DNA from: Acidaminobacter hydrogenoformans DSM 2784
GTDB taxonomy: Bacteria; Bacillota; Clostridia; Peptostreptococcales; Acidaminobacteraceae
Length of the DNA: 64,000 bases
Reading direction: 5' to 3'
Assembly (NCBI RefSeq): GCF_900103005.1
Contig: NZ_FMWL01000002.1
Coordinates: 124,001 to 188,000, forward strand
In this document: piece after piece, positions 53,810 through 61,910 of the stretch
How the letters are laid out: each line of letters begins with the position of its first letter
How positions within the stretch are numbered: the stretch's first letter is position 1
Program-made: the position numbers and the translations under genes
The notes under the pieces: generated by a model
The model's input: only the letters and a program-made list of their open reading frames with translations
What the model was told of the DNA's origin: nothing
Databases searched by the model: none

Positions 53810-55147
53810 ATGACAAAGAAAAAAACAACCACCCAAAATATAGTGTCATTATCATTGCCAGCGATCATTGACATGAGCTTTGATACCCTGCTGGGAATGG
53901 CAGATACGCTGATGATCAGCTGGATGATTGGGAACGCGGCGCTTTCCGCTTCTGGCTTCGTCAACCAGATCATCTTTACCCTGATTTTTGTTTTCACCGC
54001 TTTCAACACCGGCGGCACAGCGCTGATCTCACGTAGCTTTGGTGAAGGCAACTATACCCGTCTGAACAAAACCGTAAGCGAAGTCGTCTTTCTGAATCTG
54101 CTCTTGGGGCTTCTGATTACAGCAGCCTGTTATATATTTAAGGATCAGATTTTCTCAATCTTTGAAACTTCTGAAGAAGTTCAGTTGTACATAGGACGTT
54201 ATTTTAAATGGATAGGTCTCAGCATTCTTCCCATGTTCCTGTCCTTTTCGTTTGCCGCCAGCCTTCGAGGCTCAGGCAACACCAGCACCCCCATGAAAAT
54301 CACGCTGATCGCGAACTTATTCAACATTGCCGGCAACTACATTCTCATCAAAGGCCTCTTCTTCTTCAGTCCTTTGGGCATTGAAGGCGCAGCTATAGCC
54401 ACGCTCGCTGCCCGTTGGCTGACGGTGGCCATGTACGCCGCAATTTTACTGGATTTGAGGAAAAAAGTCCATCTGCATCTTAAGGACATGCTGCCAACTA
54501 AAGCCATCTTTGCACCGCTTTTCAGGATCAGTTTTCCAGGGGCCGTTGAACAGGCGCTGATTCAAGGGAGTTTTATCGCGGTCAACGTCATTATCAGCAC
54601 ACTGGACACAACTTCTGAAGCCGCTTACAGAATTCTGATCAACCTCGAATCCATATCTTATATGCCGGCTGTCGGCATCTCAATAGCCGCAGCGACTTTG
54701 ACGGGAAAAGCCCTTGGGGAAAATGATCCCGAAGCTGCTTATTTAACCGGAAAGCAGTCAACTTTTCTCGGTCTCTCCTGGGGTGTTTTCATGGCTGCCA
54801 TGTTCCTGCTCTTTCTCAATTTATGGCCAAGGCTTTTCACCAGTGATCAGGGTGTCATCAATGCCATCATCCCCGTCCTTGTCCTAAGCGCTTTCCTTCA
54901 ACCTTTTCTCAACGCTATGCTGGTCATGTCCGGCGTGCTGAGGGGCTCTGGCAACACAAGAATCGTTATGCAGCTTTCCTTTTTGAGGGTATGGCTGTTC
55001 AACGTTCCACTTGCTTTTATCCTCATCCGGCTGCTTGGCTTTGACCTCAAGGGCGCTTGGTATGCAGAGCTCATCTCCTATGCCCTGTTTTGCATTGTAA
55101 TGTTTGCGAAGCTCATGCAAAGAAAATGGACTGAAATCAAGATCTGA
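53810..55147 (+). CDS. MATE family exporter
   Basis: A 445-residue multidrug/metabolite exporter with 12 membrane segments in two related halves. It begins NIVSLSLPAIIDMSFDTLLGMADTLMISWMIGNAALSASGF and contains AASLRGSGNTSTPMKITL and SGVLRGSGNTRIVMQLSFLR, the duplicated GSGNT loops of the family. GGGGG lies upstream of the ATG. It is likely driven by Na+ or H+ and flips cationic drugs or small metabolites; substrate unknown. The gene stands alone between its own promoter and a bidirectional terminator. Confidence 0.92.
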   Translation: MTKKKTTTQNIVSLSLPAIIDMSFDTLLGMADTLMISWMIGNAALSASGFVNQIIFTLIFVFTAFNTGGTALISRSFGEGNYTRLNKTVSEVVFLNLLLGLLITAACYIFKDQIFSIFETSEEVQLYIGRYFKWIGLSILPMFLSFSFAASLRGSGNTSTPMKITLIANLFNIAGNYILIKGLFFFSPLGIEGAAIATLAARWLTVAMYAAILLDLRKKVHLHLKDMLPTKAIFAPLFRISFPGAVEQALIQGSFIAVNVIISTLDTTSEAAYRILINLESISYMPAVGISIAAATLTGKALGENDPEAAYLTGKQSTFLGLSWGVFMAAMFLLFLNLWPRLFTSDQGVINAIIPVLVLSAFLQPFLNAMLVMSGVLRGSGNTRIVMQLSFLRVWLFNVPLAFILIRLLGFDLKGAWYAELISYALFCIVMFAKLMQRKWTEIKI

Positions 55148-55194
55148 TACTCCCAAAATTCCAAACTGTAAATTCAATAACAGATAAACGTGAA

Positions 55195-55239
55195 AAAGGC
55201 AGCCTTCTGAGTATTAATTTAACTCTGAAGGCTGCCTTT
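55195..55239. terminator. Bidirectional terminator between MATE gene and tpx
   Basis: AAAGGCAGCCTTC (55195-55207) pairs with GAAGGCTGCCTTT (55227-55239), with inner GAGT/ACTC pairing. A and T runs flank both sides and serve the two converging genes. Confidence 0.9.
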
Positions 55240-55262
55240 AAATGTTCATTAGATTATTAAGT

Positions 55263-55766
55263 TCACACCAATGCCTTAACAGCCTCTATGGCTTTATCAT
55301 AATCCGGGTGTTGACTTGCAGCAGGAACATATTCCACATAACGGACCACTCTCTCTTTGTCTATGACGACAACTCCTCTGGCGAGAAGCCTAACATTTTC
55401 TATAACAAATCCGTAGGCATTGCCAAAAGATAAATTCCTGTGATCTGACACAACCTCAATCCTGTCAATGCCATTAGCGCCGCAAAAGCGCTTTTGCGCA
55501 AATGGCAAATCGCAGCTGATGGTCACAATGGCGACGTCTTCTGATAAGTTGCTGACTTCTTCGTTGAATCTGATGGCTTGAAACTCACAAACACCTGTAT
55601 CAAGTGACGGTGTGGAACTAATCAAGACGACCTTGCCCTCAGTTTCTTTAAAGAATTCATACTCTGTTAAATCTCTTTTAAGCGCTGTGAAATCGCTGGC
55701 TGCTTGACCGACTTCAACAGGTTTGCCTGCCAATTTTTCGTCTTTTCCTGCAAAATTGAATACCAT
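55263..55766 (-). CDS. tpx: Thiol peroxidase (Tpx-type peroxiredoxin)
   Basis: Reduces hydroperoxides with thioredoxin. The peroxidatic site STPSLDTGVCE has Thr57 and Cys60, and a resolving Cys95 is in QKRFCGANG, as in the atypical 2-Cys Tpx class. ATG at 55766 follows AGGAGG by 7 bp and gives 167 residues, the family length; a longer open frame upstream to 56084 is not conserved. It is divergent from the ferredoxin oxidoreductase, an oxygen-sensitive enzyme, which fits a protective role. Cys60 and Cys95 make the assignment safe. Confidence 0.95.
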   Translation of the reverse strand: MVFNFAGKDEKLAGKPVEVGQAASDFTALKRDLTEYEFFKETEGKVVLISSTPSLDTGVCEFQAIRFNEEVSNLSEDVAIVTISCDLPFAQKRFCGANGIDRIEVVSDHRNLSFGNAYGFVIENVRLLARGVVVIDKERVVRYVEYVPAASQHPDYDKAIEAVKALV

Positions 55767-55823
55767 TGAGTTTCCTCCTATGCTGTTCTTATAGTCAATT
55801 CGTACCTTCATTATTTTCCCAAT

Positions 55824-55841
55824 TTGTTTGCAATTAAACAA
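55824..55841. promoter_or_regulatory. Rex-like 18-bp palindrome between tpx and korA
   Basis: TTGTTTGCAATTAAACAA has the outer TTGTT...AACAA arms at the spacing of the clostridial Rex consensus (TTGTTAA-N4-TTAACAA), but inner bases differ. It lies 58 bp before the tpx start and about 90 bp before the korA start. NADH/NAD+-dependent control is plausible but unproven. Confidence 0.35.
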
Positions 55842-55931
55842 GAAAGGGTAAAAAGTTAGTATTGATGTGATGGGTCGAAGATATATTACACCGTGAAACA
55901 CAGCTATGCCAATACACGACGAGGTGATAAA

Positions 55932-57605
55932 ATGCGAATCAACATTTTGATTGGTGGCTCGGCAGGTCATGGGATAAATACGATTGACCAATTTCTGACG
56001 CGGCTTCTTACAAAAAAAGGGTTTCACTTTCATTCCTACAAGGATTATATGTCCAGAATTCGCGGTGGCACGAATTTCACACAAGTAACCTTGTCAGACC
56101 TTCCTGTGAAGTGTCATGATGACGCGCTCGACGTCATTGTTGCGCTCACGAGCGAAATTATTCAGACTTATTATCCGCAGCTAAACGAAAAAGGATTGAT
56201 CATCTGCGACGCGGAGGTTGTCCTCCCTGAGTCCTGCACGCATCAAGTGACGCGCCTCAACTTTAAAGAAATTCTTAAGCAAACTGGAAATCCAAAGGGT
56301 TATTCCATGGTGGCGCTGGGGGCAATTGTGAAAGCCATAGGCCTCGAGGAAAGTACGCTGAACCATCTGGTAGACAAGCGCTGGAGTGAAGAGATCATAG
56401 ATGCCAACACCAAAACAGCCAGACTGGCTTACGAGGCAACCCACAGCGTCCTTAGCTCTGTACCTAAAACGAACGAGGATCATCTCGTCATGTCGGGTAA
56501 TCAAGCAGTGGCACTGGGGGCCCTTGCAGCAGGCGTAGGCTTTTATTCCGCTTATCCTATGGCGCCATCAACCGGCGTCATGAGCTATCTCACGCAGTAT
56601 GAAACCCGGTATCCTCTGGTTGTCGAGCAGGCTGAGGATGAAATTTCCGCGATCAACAGCGTCATTGGGGCAGCCTCAAACGGCCTCCGTAGCATGACCT
56701 CCACAAGCGGCGGCGGCTTCGCGCTAATGGTGGAAGGACTGGGTTTTGCGGCGGTCGCAGAGGTTCCTGTTGTCATGCTCGATGTCCAGAGGCCAGGTCC
56801 CGCCACCGGGATGGCCACCCGAACAGAACAAAGCGATCTCAACTTTGTGCTGAACGCCTCTCAAGGAGAATTTCCACGGATCATCCTCAGCTTCAACTCT
56901 ATAGAAGATGCTTTCTACAAAACCTTCCGCGCCTTTAACCTGGCGGATAAATATCGCGTTCCCGTGATCTTGCTTTCGGATCAATATTTGGCGGATTCCA
57001 CCTCTACTGTCAGAGAGCCTGATCTCAAGTCCCTGAAAATCGAAAGCTACCTTTTAAAGGAAGCAAGCGAGGATTACAGGCATCACGACTTGGGAGCCTT
57101 GGTTCAACAGCGGGCTGTACCTGGCATGACAGGTCAAGTCGTCATGAATGACAGTCACGAGCACGACGAGCACGGCAGCGTCACCGAAAGTGCCAGCAAC
57201 CGAGTTGCCATGAATGACAGACGCATGGCAAAGCTCAAAGAGATTGCCAAAGAAATGGAAGAACCCCGCGTGGTCGGGAACCCTGAAGCAAAGGACATCT
57301 TTGTATGCTGGGGTGCTACGGCGGGGGTTGTCGAGACGGCTGTTGAAGCGCTGACCGAGCAGGGTAAGCCAATAGGTGCACTTATTTTTGGCGACCTGTA
57401 CCCGCTTCCTGTCGTTAAGCTGACCAGACTGATTGAGCGCGGCGCCCGCCTCATCAACGTCGAGGGCAACCACCAAGGCCAGTTGAGGCAATTGATCGCC
57501 AGAGAGCTTACCCATCCAATTCACCATTCTATCCTGAAGTATGACGGAAGACAATTCAGCCCTGGTTATATCCTGAAGGCTTACGAGGAGATGATTCAAA
57601 AGTGA
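55932..57605 (+). CDS. korA: 2-oxoacid:ferredoxin oxidoreductase, fused gamma-alpha subunit
   Basis: Oxidatively decarboxylates a 2-oxoacid to an acyl-CoA, reducing ferredoxin. The gamma domain comes first (about residues 1-185, RINILIGGSAGHGINTIDQF and RIRGGTNF), then the alpha domain (SGNQAVALGALAAGVGFYSAYPMAPSTGVM, VEQAEDEISAINSVIGAASNGLRSMTSTSGGG). A DEHG-rich stretch near residue 430 is typical of the type. ATG 55932 follows GAGGTG and gives 557 residues; the frame is open to 55893. The beta subunit follows, overlapping. No separate ferredoxin-like delta subunit is present. Substrate (2-oxoglutarate, branched-chain or other) cannot be told from sequence. Confidence 0.9.
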   Translation: MRINILIGGSAGHGINTIDQFLTRLLTKKGFHFHSYKDYMSRIRGGTNFTQVTLSDLPVKCHDDALDVIVALTSEIIQTYYPQLNEKGLIICDAEVVLPESCTHQVTRLNFKEILKQTGNPKGYSMVALGAIVKAIGLEESTLNHLVDKRWSEEIIDANTKTARLAYEATHSVLSSVPKTNEDHLVMSGNQAVALGALAAGVGFYSAYPMAPSTGVMSYLTQYETRYPLVVEQAEDEISAINSVIGAASNGLRSMTSTSGGGFALMVEGLGFAAVAEVPVVMLDVQRPGPATGMATRTEQSDLNFVLNASQGEFPRIILSFNSIEDAFYKTFRAFNLADKYRVPVILLSDQYLADSTSTVREPDLKSLKIESYLLKEASEDYRHHDLGALVQQRAVPGMTGQVVMNDSHEHDEHGSVTESASNRVAMNDRRMAKLKEIAKEMEEPRVVGNPEAKDIFVCWGATAGVVETAVEALTEQGKPIGALIFGDLYPLPVVKLTRLIERGARLINVEGNHQGQLRQLIARELTHPIHHSILKYDGRQFSPGYILKAYEEMIQK

Positions 57606-58459
57606 AGACTTCCCAATTTGACAACAACAAAGAAAACACCTGGTGTCCAGGCTGCGGAAACTTTGGGATCCTCAGCAGCATGAAAGCGGCTTTTGAAGAT
57701 CTGGGCCTTACACCGGAAGACCTTTTGATCGTCTCTGGCATAGGCCAAGCTGCCAAGCTTCCCCATTATATTCACGCAAATGGCTTTAATGGCCTTCACG
57801 GACGGGCACTTCCTGCTGCCTTTGGCGCGCATGTGGCCAACGCGAAATTAAAAATGATTGTAAATACCGGAGACGGCGACGCTCTCGCTGAGGGCGGAAA
57901 TCACTTCATTCACGCCATCCGCAGAAATTTTGACATTACGCATCTGATCCATGACAATCAGGTTTATGGTTTAACCAAAGGCCAAGCTTCCCCAACGACG
58001 CCAACCGGCCAAAAGACGACACTTCAAATTGAAGGGGTCCGGATTGATCCTCTTAATCCTGTAACGCTCGCGATTTCTCTGGGCTGTTCCTTCGTTGCAA
58101 GGGCAAGTGCCGGCGACCAGGCTTTCCTGAAGGAAATCCTCAAGGCGGCCATGAACCATCGGGGCTATGCACTGGTGGACATCCTCCAGCCGTGTGTGAC
58201 TTTCAACAAAGTCAATACCTATCAATGGTTCAAAGACAGAGTTTATGCTGTTCCCGAATCTTATGATCCTTATGACAAAGTCGCGGCTTTCGCGGAATCC
58301 CTGAAATGGGGAGATGACGGCATTCCTGTGGGCATACTCTTCAAGGAGGACAAGCCCTCCTATTACGACCGTCTCGACCACATCAAGACAGATCACCTGG
58401 CGTCTGTCGAACGTAAGCCAACAGATATTCAGCCTCTTCTGAACCAGTTGAAATTTTAA
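57602..58459 (+). CDS. korB: 2-oxoacid:ferredoxin oxidoreductase, beta subunit
   Basis: The thiamine-diphosphate-binding partner of the preceding gene. The N-terminal WCPGCGNFGILSSMKAAF holds a Cys pair for the 4Fe-4S cluster, and the ThDP motif is NTGDGDALAEGGNHFIHAIRRNFDITHLIHDNQVYGLTKGQASPT. A third conserved Cys is in ILQPCVTFN. Length 285 is usual for the KorB type. GTG 57602 overlaps the upstream TGA. The two-gene format is typical of archaeal and anaerobic bacterial Kor/Vor enzymes. Confidence 0.93.
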   Translation: MKTSQFDNNKENTWCPGCGNFGILSSMKAAFEDLGLTPEDLLIVSGIGQAAKLPHYIHANGFNGLHGRALPAAFGAHVANAKLKMIVNTGDGDALAEGGNHFIHAIRRNFDITHLIHDNQVYGLTKGQASPTTPTGQKTTLQIEGVRIDPLNPVTLAISLGCSFVARASAGDQAFLKEILKAAMNHRGYALVDILQPCVTFNKVNTYQWFKDRVYAVPESYDPYDKVAAFAESLKWGDDGIPVGILFKEDKPSYYDRLDHIKTDHLASVERKPTDIQPLLNQLKF

Positions 58460-58510
58460 ATTCTGGTCAGGTGTTGAAGCCTAAAATCTGCACTACGCCC
58501 AAGCAAACAC

Positions 58511-58550
58511 AAAAGACGGCCAAGCTCAAATCAGAGCCTTGCCGTCTTTT
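58511..58550. terminator. Bidirectional terminator between korB and the ROK gene
   Basis: AAAAGACGGC (58511-58520) pairs with GCCGTCTTTT (58541-58550), with inner AGCTC/GAGC pairing; it serves both convergent genes. Confidence 0.92.
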
Positions 58551-58578
58551 GATTTTTTGATCAGAAGGAACGCCTTCG

Positions 58579-59793
58579 CTATTGCAATCCCCTGAAGCTG
58601 AGACGCAGATTTTCGTGGGCAACCAGAGCCGCCGCCCCTAAGGCTGGCGTGTATCGATACATCCCACCCTCGCCTATGTAAACCCTGTTCAAGTTTCTAT
58701 GGGCACTAAGCTTATTCAAGGATTTATTGATTTCGCGGTTCATAATGCTGTTTGCGTTGTACATACCCGTGATCAACACCACTTCAGGATTAATGGCATT
58801 TATGACATAAGAAAGCACCGTGCCAATATAGCCGCCTGTTTCACGGATGACTGACAAACTCAGCCTGTCTCCCAGTACGGCATAATCATAGATCTGTTTC
58901 GCTGTAACCGCTGTCAGATCCCCTTTTAAGTCCTCCACCAGGCTTGAAGTATTTCCCTCTTTAAGCTTAATCAAGAACCGCTCTTCTATACCAAGGGTCG
59001 ATGCCACTGCATTGAAGCAGCCTGTTTTTCCGCATTTGCATTTAATAGCCCGGTTGCTCACCCGCACATGGGCAATATTTCCAGCCCCTTGATTAAAACC
59101 TTTGACAATACCATCTTGATAGTAATAAGCAGATGTAATCTGCTCCCCAATGTCCAGCACAAAGAAGCTGAACGCATCCTTAGCCTTGCCATAGAGCTTC
59201 TCACTTATGGCCGTTGCACTTGACTTCATCTCTATGATCACCGAGCTGCAGCCCAGCCCTCGGATTCGGTCCAGCCATTCCTGCTTTCTGATCAGCACGT
59301 TGCTGCCCATGAGAAAGCTATCCTGCCCATAGGGCTCTGCCTCCACGGCAATTCCGACACCCAGGCAAAGCCGTTCTGAAAACGACTTCATCATGCCCTG
59401 AACGATTCGACAGACGTTGTCCAGTATTCTGCTGCCAGATCTGTCGCCAAACAGAGAGAGGTCATCTTCTTCAATTACAGTGCCGCTGAGCGTCATGCCA
59501 CATGAGGAAATCCCATATTTAGAAACAAAAATGCCTATCATAAAATGGCGCTGTTCATCAAGTGTCAAGACCGTAGGTCTTCGACCACCAGTTGACTCCC
59601 CTATCCCTTTCTCGTTGATCAGTCCATCTGCTATCAAAGCTTCAGAAAAATTCGACACCGTCGCAGGCGACAACCCGGAATATCTCGCGATTTCAGATTT
59701 GGAAATTTCTCCGAATTTCTGTATGATTTGAAGAATCGTGAGTCGATTCACCCATTTTATCTGGTCTTGGGTAAGTGGTAAAATGATCTCCAA
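58579..59793 (-). CDS. ROK-family transcriptional regulator (NagC/XylR type)
   Basis: A 404-residue regulator with an N-terminal winged helix (residues about 18-70, LTILQIIQKFGEISKSEIARYSGLSPATVSNF) and a ROK sugar-kinase-like domain. The zinc motif CKCGKTGCFNAVAS (CxCGxxGC) is present, and family motifs near the C-terminus include INPEVVLITGMYN. The usual Glu after GC is replaced by Asn, so ligand binding may differ. TTG at 59793 with GGGG upstream is likely. No sugar genes are adjacent, so its ligand and targets are unknown. Confidence 0.9.
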   Translation of the reverse strand: MEIILPLTQDQIKWVNRLTILQIIQKFGEISKSEIARYSGLSPATVSNFSEALIADGLINEKGIGESTGGRRPTVLTLDEQRHFMIGIFVSKYGISSCGMTLSGTVIEEDDLSLFGDRSGSRILDNVCRIVQGMMKSFSERLCLGVGIAVEAEPYGQDSFLMGSNVLIRKQEWLDRIRGLGCSSVIIEMKSSATAISEKLYGKAKDAFSFFVLDIGEQITSAYYYQDGIVKGFNQGAGNIAHVRVSNRAIKCKCGKTGCFNAVASTLGIEERFLIKLKEGNTSSLVEDLKGDLTAVTAKQIYDYAVLGDRLSLSVIRETGGYIGTVLSYVINAINPEVVLITGMYNANSIMNREINKSLNKLSAHRNLNRVYIGEGGMYRYTPALGAAALVAHENLRLSFRGLQ

Positions 59794-59962
59794 GTTATCC
59801 CCTACTTTCTTTAGCGCTTAAAATAAGTTGTTAATAAGAGAGTAACATAATGGGATTGAACCTTCAACAGTTTCCTGCAAAGAGGCTTGGCAACTTGTTC
59901 CTATAGACATCCCGGACTTTCAATTCAAGACGGAGATTCTGGGGCTCCAGCCCAAGCATACG

Positions 59963-59992
59963 AAAAAAGCTGGCGCGCTTAGCACCAGCTTT
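59963..59992 (-). terminator. Terminator of the 126-residue membrane protein gene
   Basis: AAAGCTGG (59966-59973) pairs with CCAGCTTT (59985-59992), with the minus-strand T-run next to it. It separates this gene from the ROK gene's promoter region (59794-60015), in which no other gene is seen. Confidence 0.82.
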
Positions 59993-60015
59993 ATTGGATC
60001 AATTTTGCCACCGTT

Positions 60016-60396
60016 TTATTCTACTTCCTTATACTGTACGTCTTCAGCAGCACTGTATTCCGTTCGGTCCACGCCGGCCTCATGTGTTTCTTCTTCCGCG
60101 TATTCGGAATGGGGCCGCGCGTCATTACCGGCGCCATCATTCTCAAAGCCTCCAAAGGACCCAAATCCTGAACCTGACCCGCCTGGTGTTTGCTGCCACT
60201 GTGCCTGCGCTTGGTACATGGCCTTTTGAAGCTGGTGCCTTCTCCAGTAATGTCTTGCTATCAACAAGGTTAGAATGGCCAAACCAATAGGGGTTCCAAG
60301 CAAAAAGCTCCCAGCTGCGAAAATAATCCAGAACGTAAAGATGACAACAGCGATCAGGATCAAAAGTCCTGTTAAGCCTGAATATGATTGGTACAT
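60016..60396 (-). CDS. Uncharacterised small membrane protein with Gly/Gln-rich and acidic tail
   Basis: I do not recognise this family. The N-terminal half has two hydrophobic segments (residues about 10-33 and 36-51) followed by a basic helix (ARHYWRRHQLQKAMYQAQAQWQQ). The tail (residues about 70-126) is low-complexity: a Gly/Ser/Phe-rich stretch (GGSGSGFGSFGGFEND), then acidic and Glu-rich (EEETHEAGVDRTEYSAAEDVQ). GGGAG lies 8 bp before the ATG. It has its own terminator and no obvious partner. Confidence 0.7.
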   Translation of the reverse strand: MYQSYSGLTGLLILIAVVIFTFWIIFAAGSFLLGTPIGLAILTLLIARHYWRRHQLQKAMYQAQAQWQQTPGGSGSGFGSFGGFENDGAGNDARPHSEYAEEETHEAGVDRTEYSAAEDVQYKEVE

Positions 60397-60465
60397 TTAC
60401 TTCACTCCCTTGTTGCCATTTTAATATGTTGAGCGCCGCGATTCAATAAAAAAAGCATTAAATTT

Positions 60466-60500
60466 AAAGAAGACCGCATGACAAACATGCGATCTTCTTT
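60466..60500 (-). terminator. Hairpin after deoC
   Basis: AAAGAAGACCGCATG (60466-60480) pairs with CATGCGATCTTCTTT (60486-60500) apart from one mismatch, with a 5-nt loop. The T tract on the minus strand is weak (TTTAAATTTAATGC). Confidence 0.7.
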
Positions 60501-60515
60501 AATAACTCTTAAGAT

Positions 60516-61181
60516 TCAGTAGGTTGACTGGCTTTCTTCACCCAAAACAATTGCGACTGATGCGCTTGCGCCAATCCGGCTCGCGCCGGCTTCAATCATC
60601 TGAAGCGCGATCTCTCTGCTCCGTATGCCGCCAGATGCCTTGACACCCATGTCGCTGCCAACCTCACGCCTCATCAAGGCAATATCTTCTGCAGTCGCGC
60701 CACCCGTACTGAAGCCGGTGGAGGTTTTTACGAAGTGAGCGCCAGCAGCTTTGGAGAGTTTGCAAGCTTTGATCTTTTCCGCATCCGTTAAGAGGCATGT
60801 CTCGAGAATAACTTTGAGAATTGCTTTTCCTTGAAGGGCAGCAACAACACCTTCAATATCTTGTAGAACGACTTGGTCATCCCCATTTTTCAGAGCTGCC
60901 ACGTTGATGACCATGTCGATTTCACCCGCGCCATCCTCAATAGCCTGCCGCGTTTCAGCAGCTTTGACAGACGTGACGCTGGCGCCCAAAGGGAAGCCTA
61001 TGACAGAGCACACCCTGACACTCGAGCCTTTCAATGCTTCCGCGACAAGGGAAACGTAATAAGGATTGACACAGACTGACCAAAAACCATGGGTTTTTGC
61101 TTCTTCACAAACCTGTATAACTTGCTCGCGCGTCGCATCCGCCTTCAGAATTGTATGATCAATGTAACCTGCAAGGTTCAC
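60516..61181 (-). CDS. deoC: Deoxyribose-phosphate aldolase
   Basis: Cleaves 2-deoxyribose-5-phosphate to acetaldehyde and glyceraldehyde-3-phosphate. The Schiff-base lysine is Lys152 in [14 protein letters not shown]; the other family motifs [23 protein letters not shown] and VKASGGIRS are present. Length 221 is typical. GTG 61181 follows GGAGG. It is 12 bp after the PduL-type gene, hence co-transcribed; the acetaldehyde produced may feed acetyl-phosphate formation through PduL. No deoA/deoB/phosphopentomutase is nearby. Confidence 0.96.
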   Translation of the reverse strand: MNLAGYIDHTILKADATREQVIQVCEEAKTHGFWSVCVNPYYVSLVAEALKGSSVRVCSVIGFPLGASVTSVKAAETRQAIEDGAGEIDMVINVAALKNGDDQVVLQDIEGVVAALQGKAILKVILETCLLTDAEKIKACKLSKAAGAHFVKTSTGFSTGGATAEDIALMRREVGSDMGVKASGGIRSREIALQMIEAGASRIGASASVAIVLGEESQSTY

Positions 61182-61193
61182 TAAAAAACCTCC

Positions 61194-61763
61194 TTAGATA
61201 ACGGCGAGCTTATCCCCGTTTTTAATGCCTGCAGCATTGCCTTCATCAATGTCCAGGTGCATTTCGAGCGCATAATTCTGATGCACTCTGACGAGAACGT
61301 TGTCAAAAACCAATCCGCGCTTCCCTTCCACCTTAACGGATACAATGTCCTTATCCTTGAGGCTAAACTGCTCCGCTTCAGAGGTGTGCATATGGATATG
61401 GCGCGCTGCAGCTATGATACCTTTATCAATGACCACTTCGCCTTTAGGGCCAACCAGCTTAGCGCCAGGGCTGTTTTCGAGGTCGCCGGAGTCTCTGACC
61501 GGAGGCACAACGCCAAGAGCGAAGCCATCCGCAAGGGAAACCTCAATTTGGGTCTCATTTCTTGCAGGTCCCAGGACGCGCATTGTAAGAGCGCCTTTTG
61601 GCCCTACGACTTCAATTTTCTCGTCGCAAGCAAATTGGCCAGGCTGGGAAAGATCCTTGAAAACACAAAGCTCGTGGCCTTCTCCAAACAAAATGTCAAT
61701 GTGTGCCTTGCTAAGATGCACATGGCGGTTAGACAAACCTACTGGAACATAACCTTTAACCAT
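61194..61763 (-). CDS. pduL: PduL-type phosphate acyltransferase
   Basis: Converts acyl-CoA and phosphate to acyl-phosphate with a zinc-dependent active site, here with metal-binding His in GLSNRHVHLS and ARHIHMHTSE. The PduL repeats are complete (LSQPGQFACDEKIEVVGPKG, VLGPARNETQIEVSLADGF, CAGGA-like LVGPKG). The N-terminus starts directly with the core fold, without an encapsulation peptide, and no shell genes are near, so it is probably cytosolic. ATG 61763 follows AGGAGG by 9 bp and gives 189 residues. It comes just before deoC. Confidence 0.92.
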   Translation of the reverse strand: MVKGYVPVGLSNRHVHLSKAHIDILFGEGHELCVFKDLSQPGQFACDEKIEVVGPKGALTMRVLGPARNETQIEVSLADGFALGVVPPVRDSGDLENSPGAKLVGPKGEVVIDKGIIAAARHIHMHTSEAEQFSLKDKDIVSVKVEGKRGLVFDNVLVRVHQNYALEMHLDIDEGNAAGIKNGDKLAVI

Positions 61764-61783
61764 AAAAAAACAACCTCCTATTT

Positions 61784-61798
61784 TGTATACACTATACA
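61784..61798 (-). promoter_or_regulatory. Palindromic operator TGTATA-CAC-TATACA over the pduL start site
   Basis: A perfect 6-bp inverted repeat with a 3-bp centre sits at the likely transcription start, just downstream of the -10 box. The arms and spacing recall GntR-family sites. No cognate regulator is next to it. Confidence 0.6.
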
Positions 61799-61801
61799 TT
61801 C

Positions 61802-61830
61802 ATTATCCAAGATTGAAGGACGCTTGTCAA
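61802..61830 (-). promoter_or_regulatory. SigA promoter of pduL-deoC
   Basis: TTGACA (61825-61830), a 17-bp spacer and GATAAT (61802-61807) on the minus strand, a nearly perfect promoter. Confidence 0.85.
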
Positions 61831-61910
61831 ATGTGAATGTTGCGGTCGAAAGAATTTCATTTTGGGCTTTGGCAACAGCTTAAGGTACGGCTTAAATACG
61901 TTAAAGAACA

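Noticed and set aside
57054-57599. Minus-strand reading frame of 181 codons in korA
   Set aside because: Shadow of the fused gamma-alpha gene; no features of a real gene.
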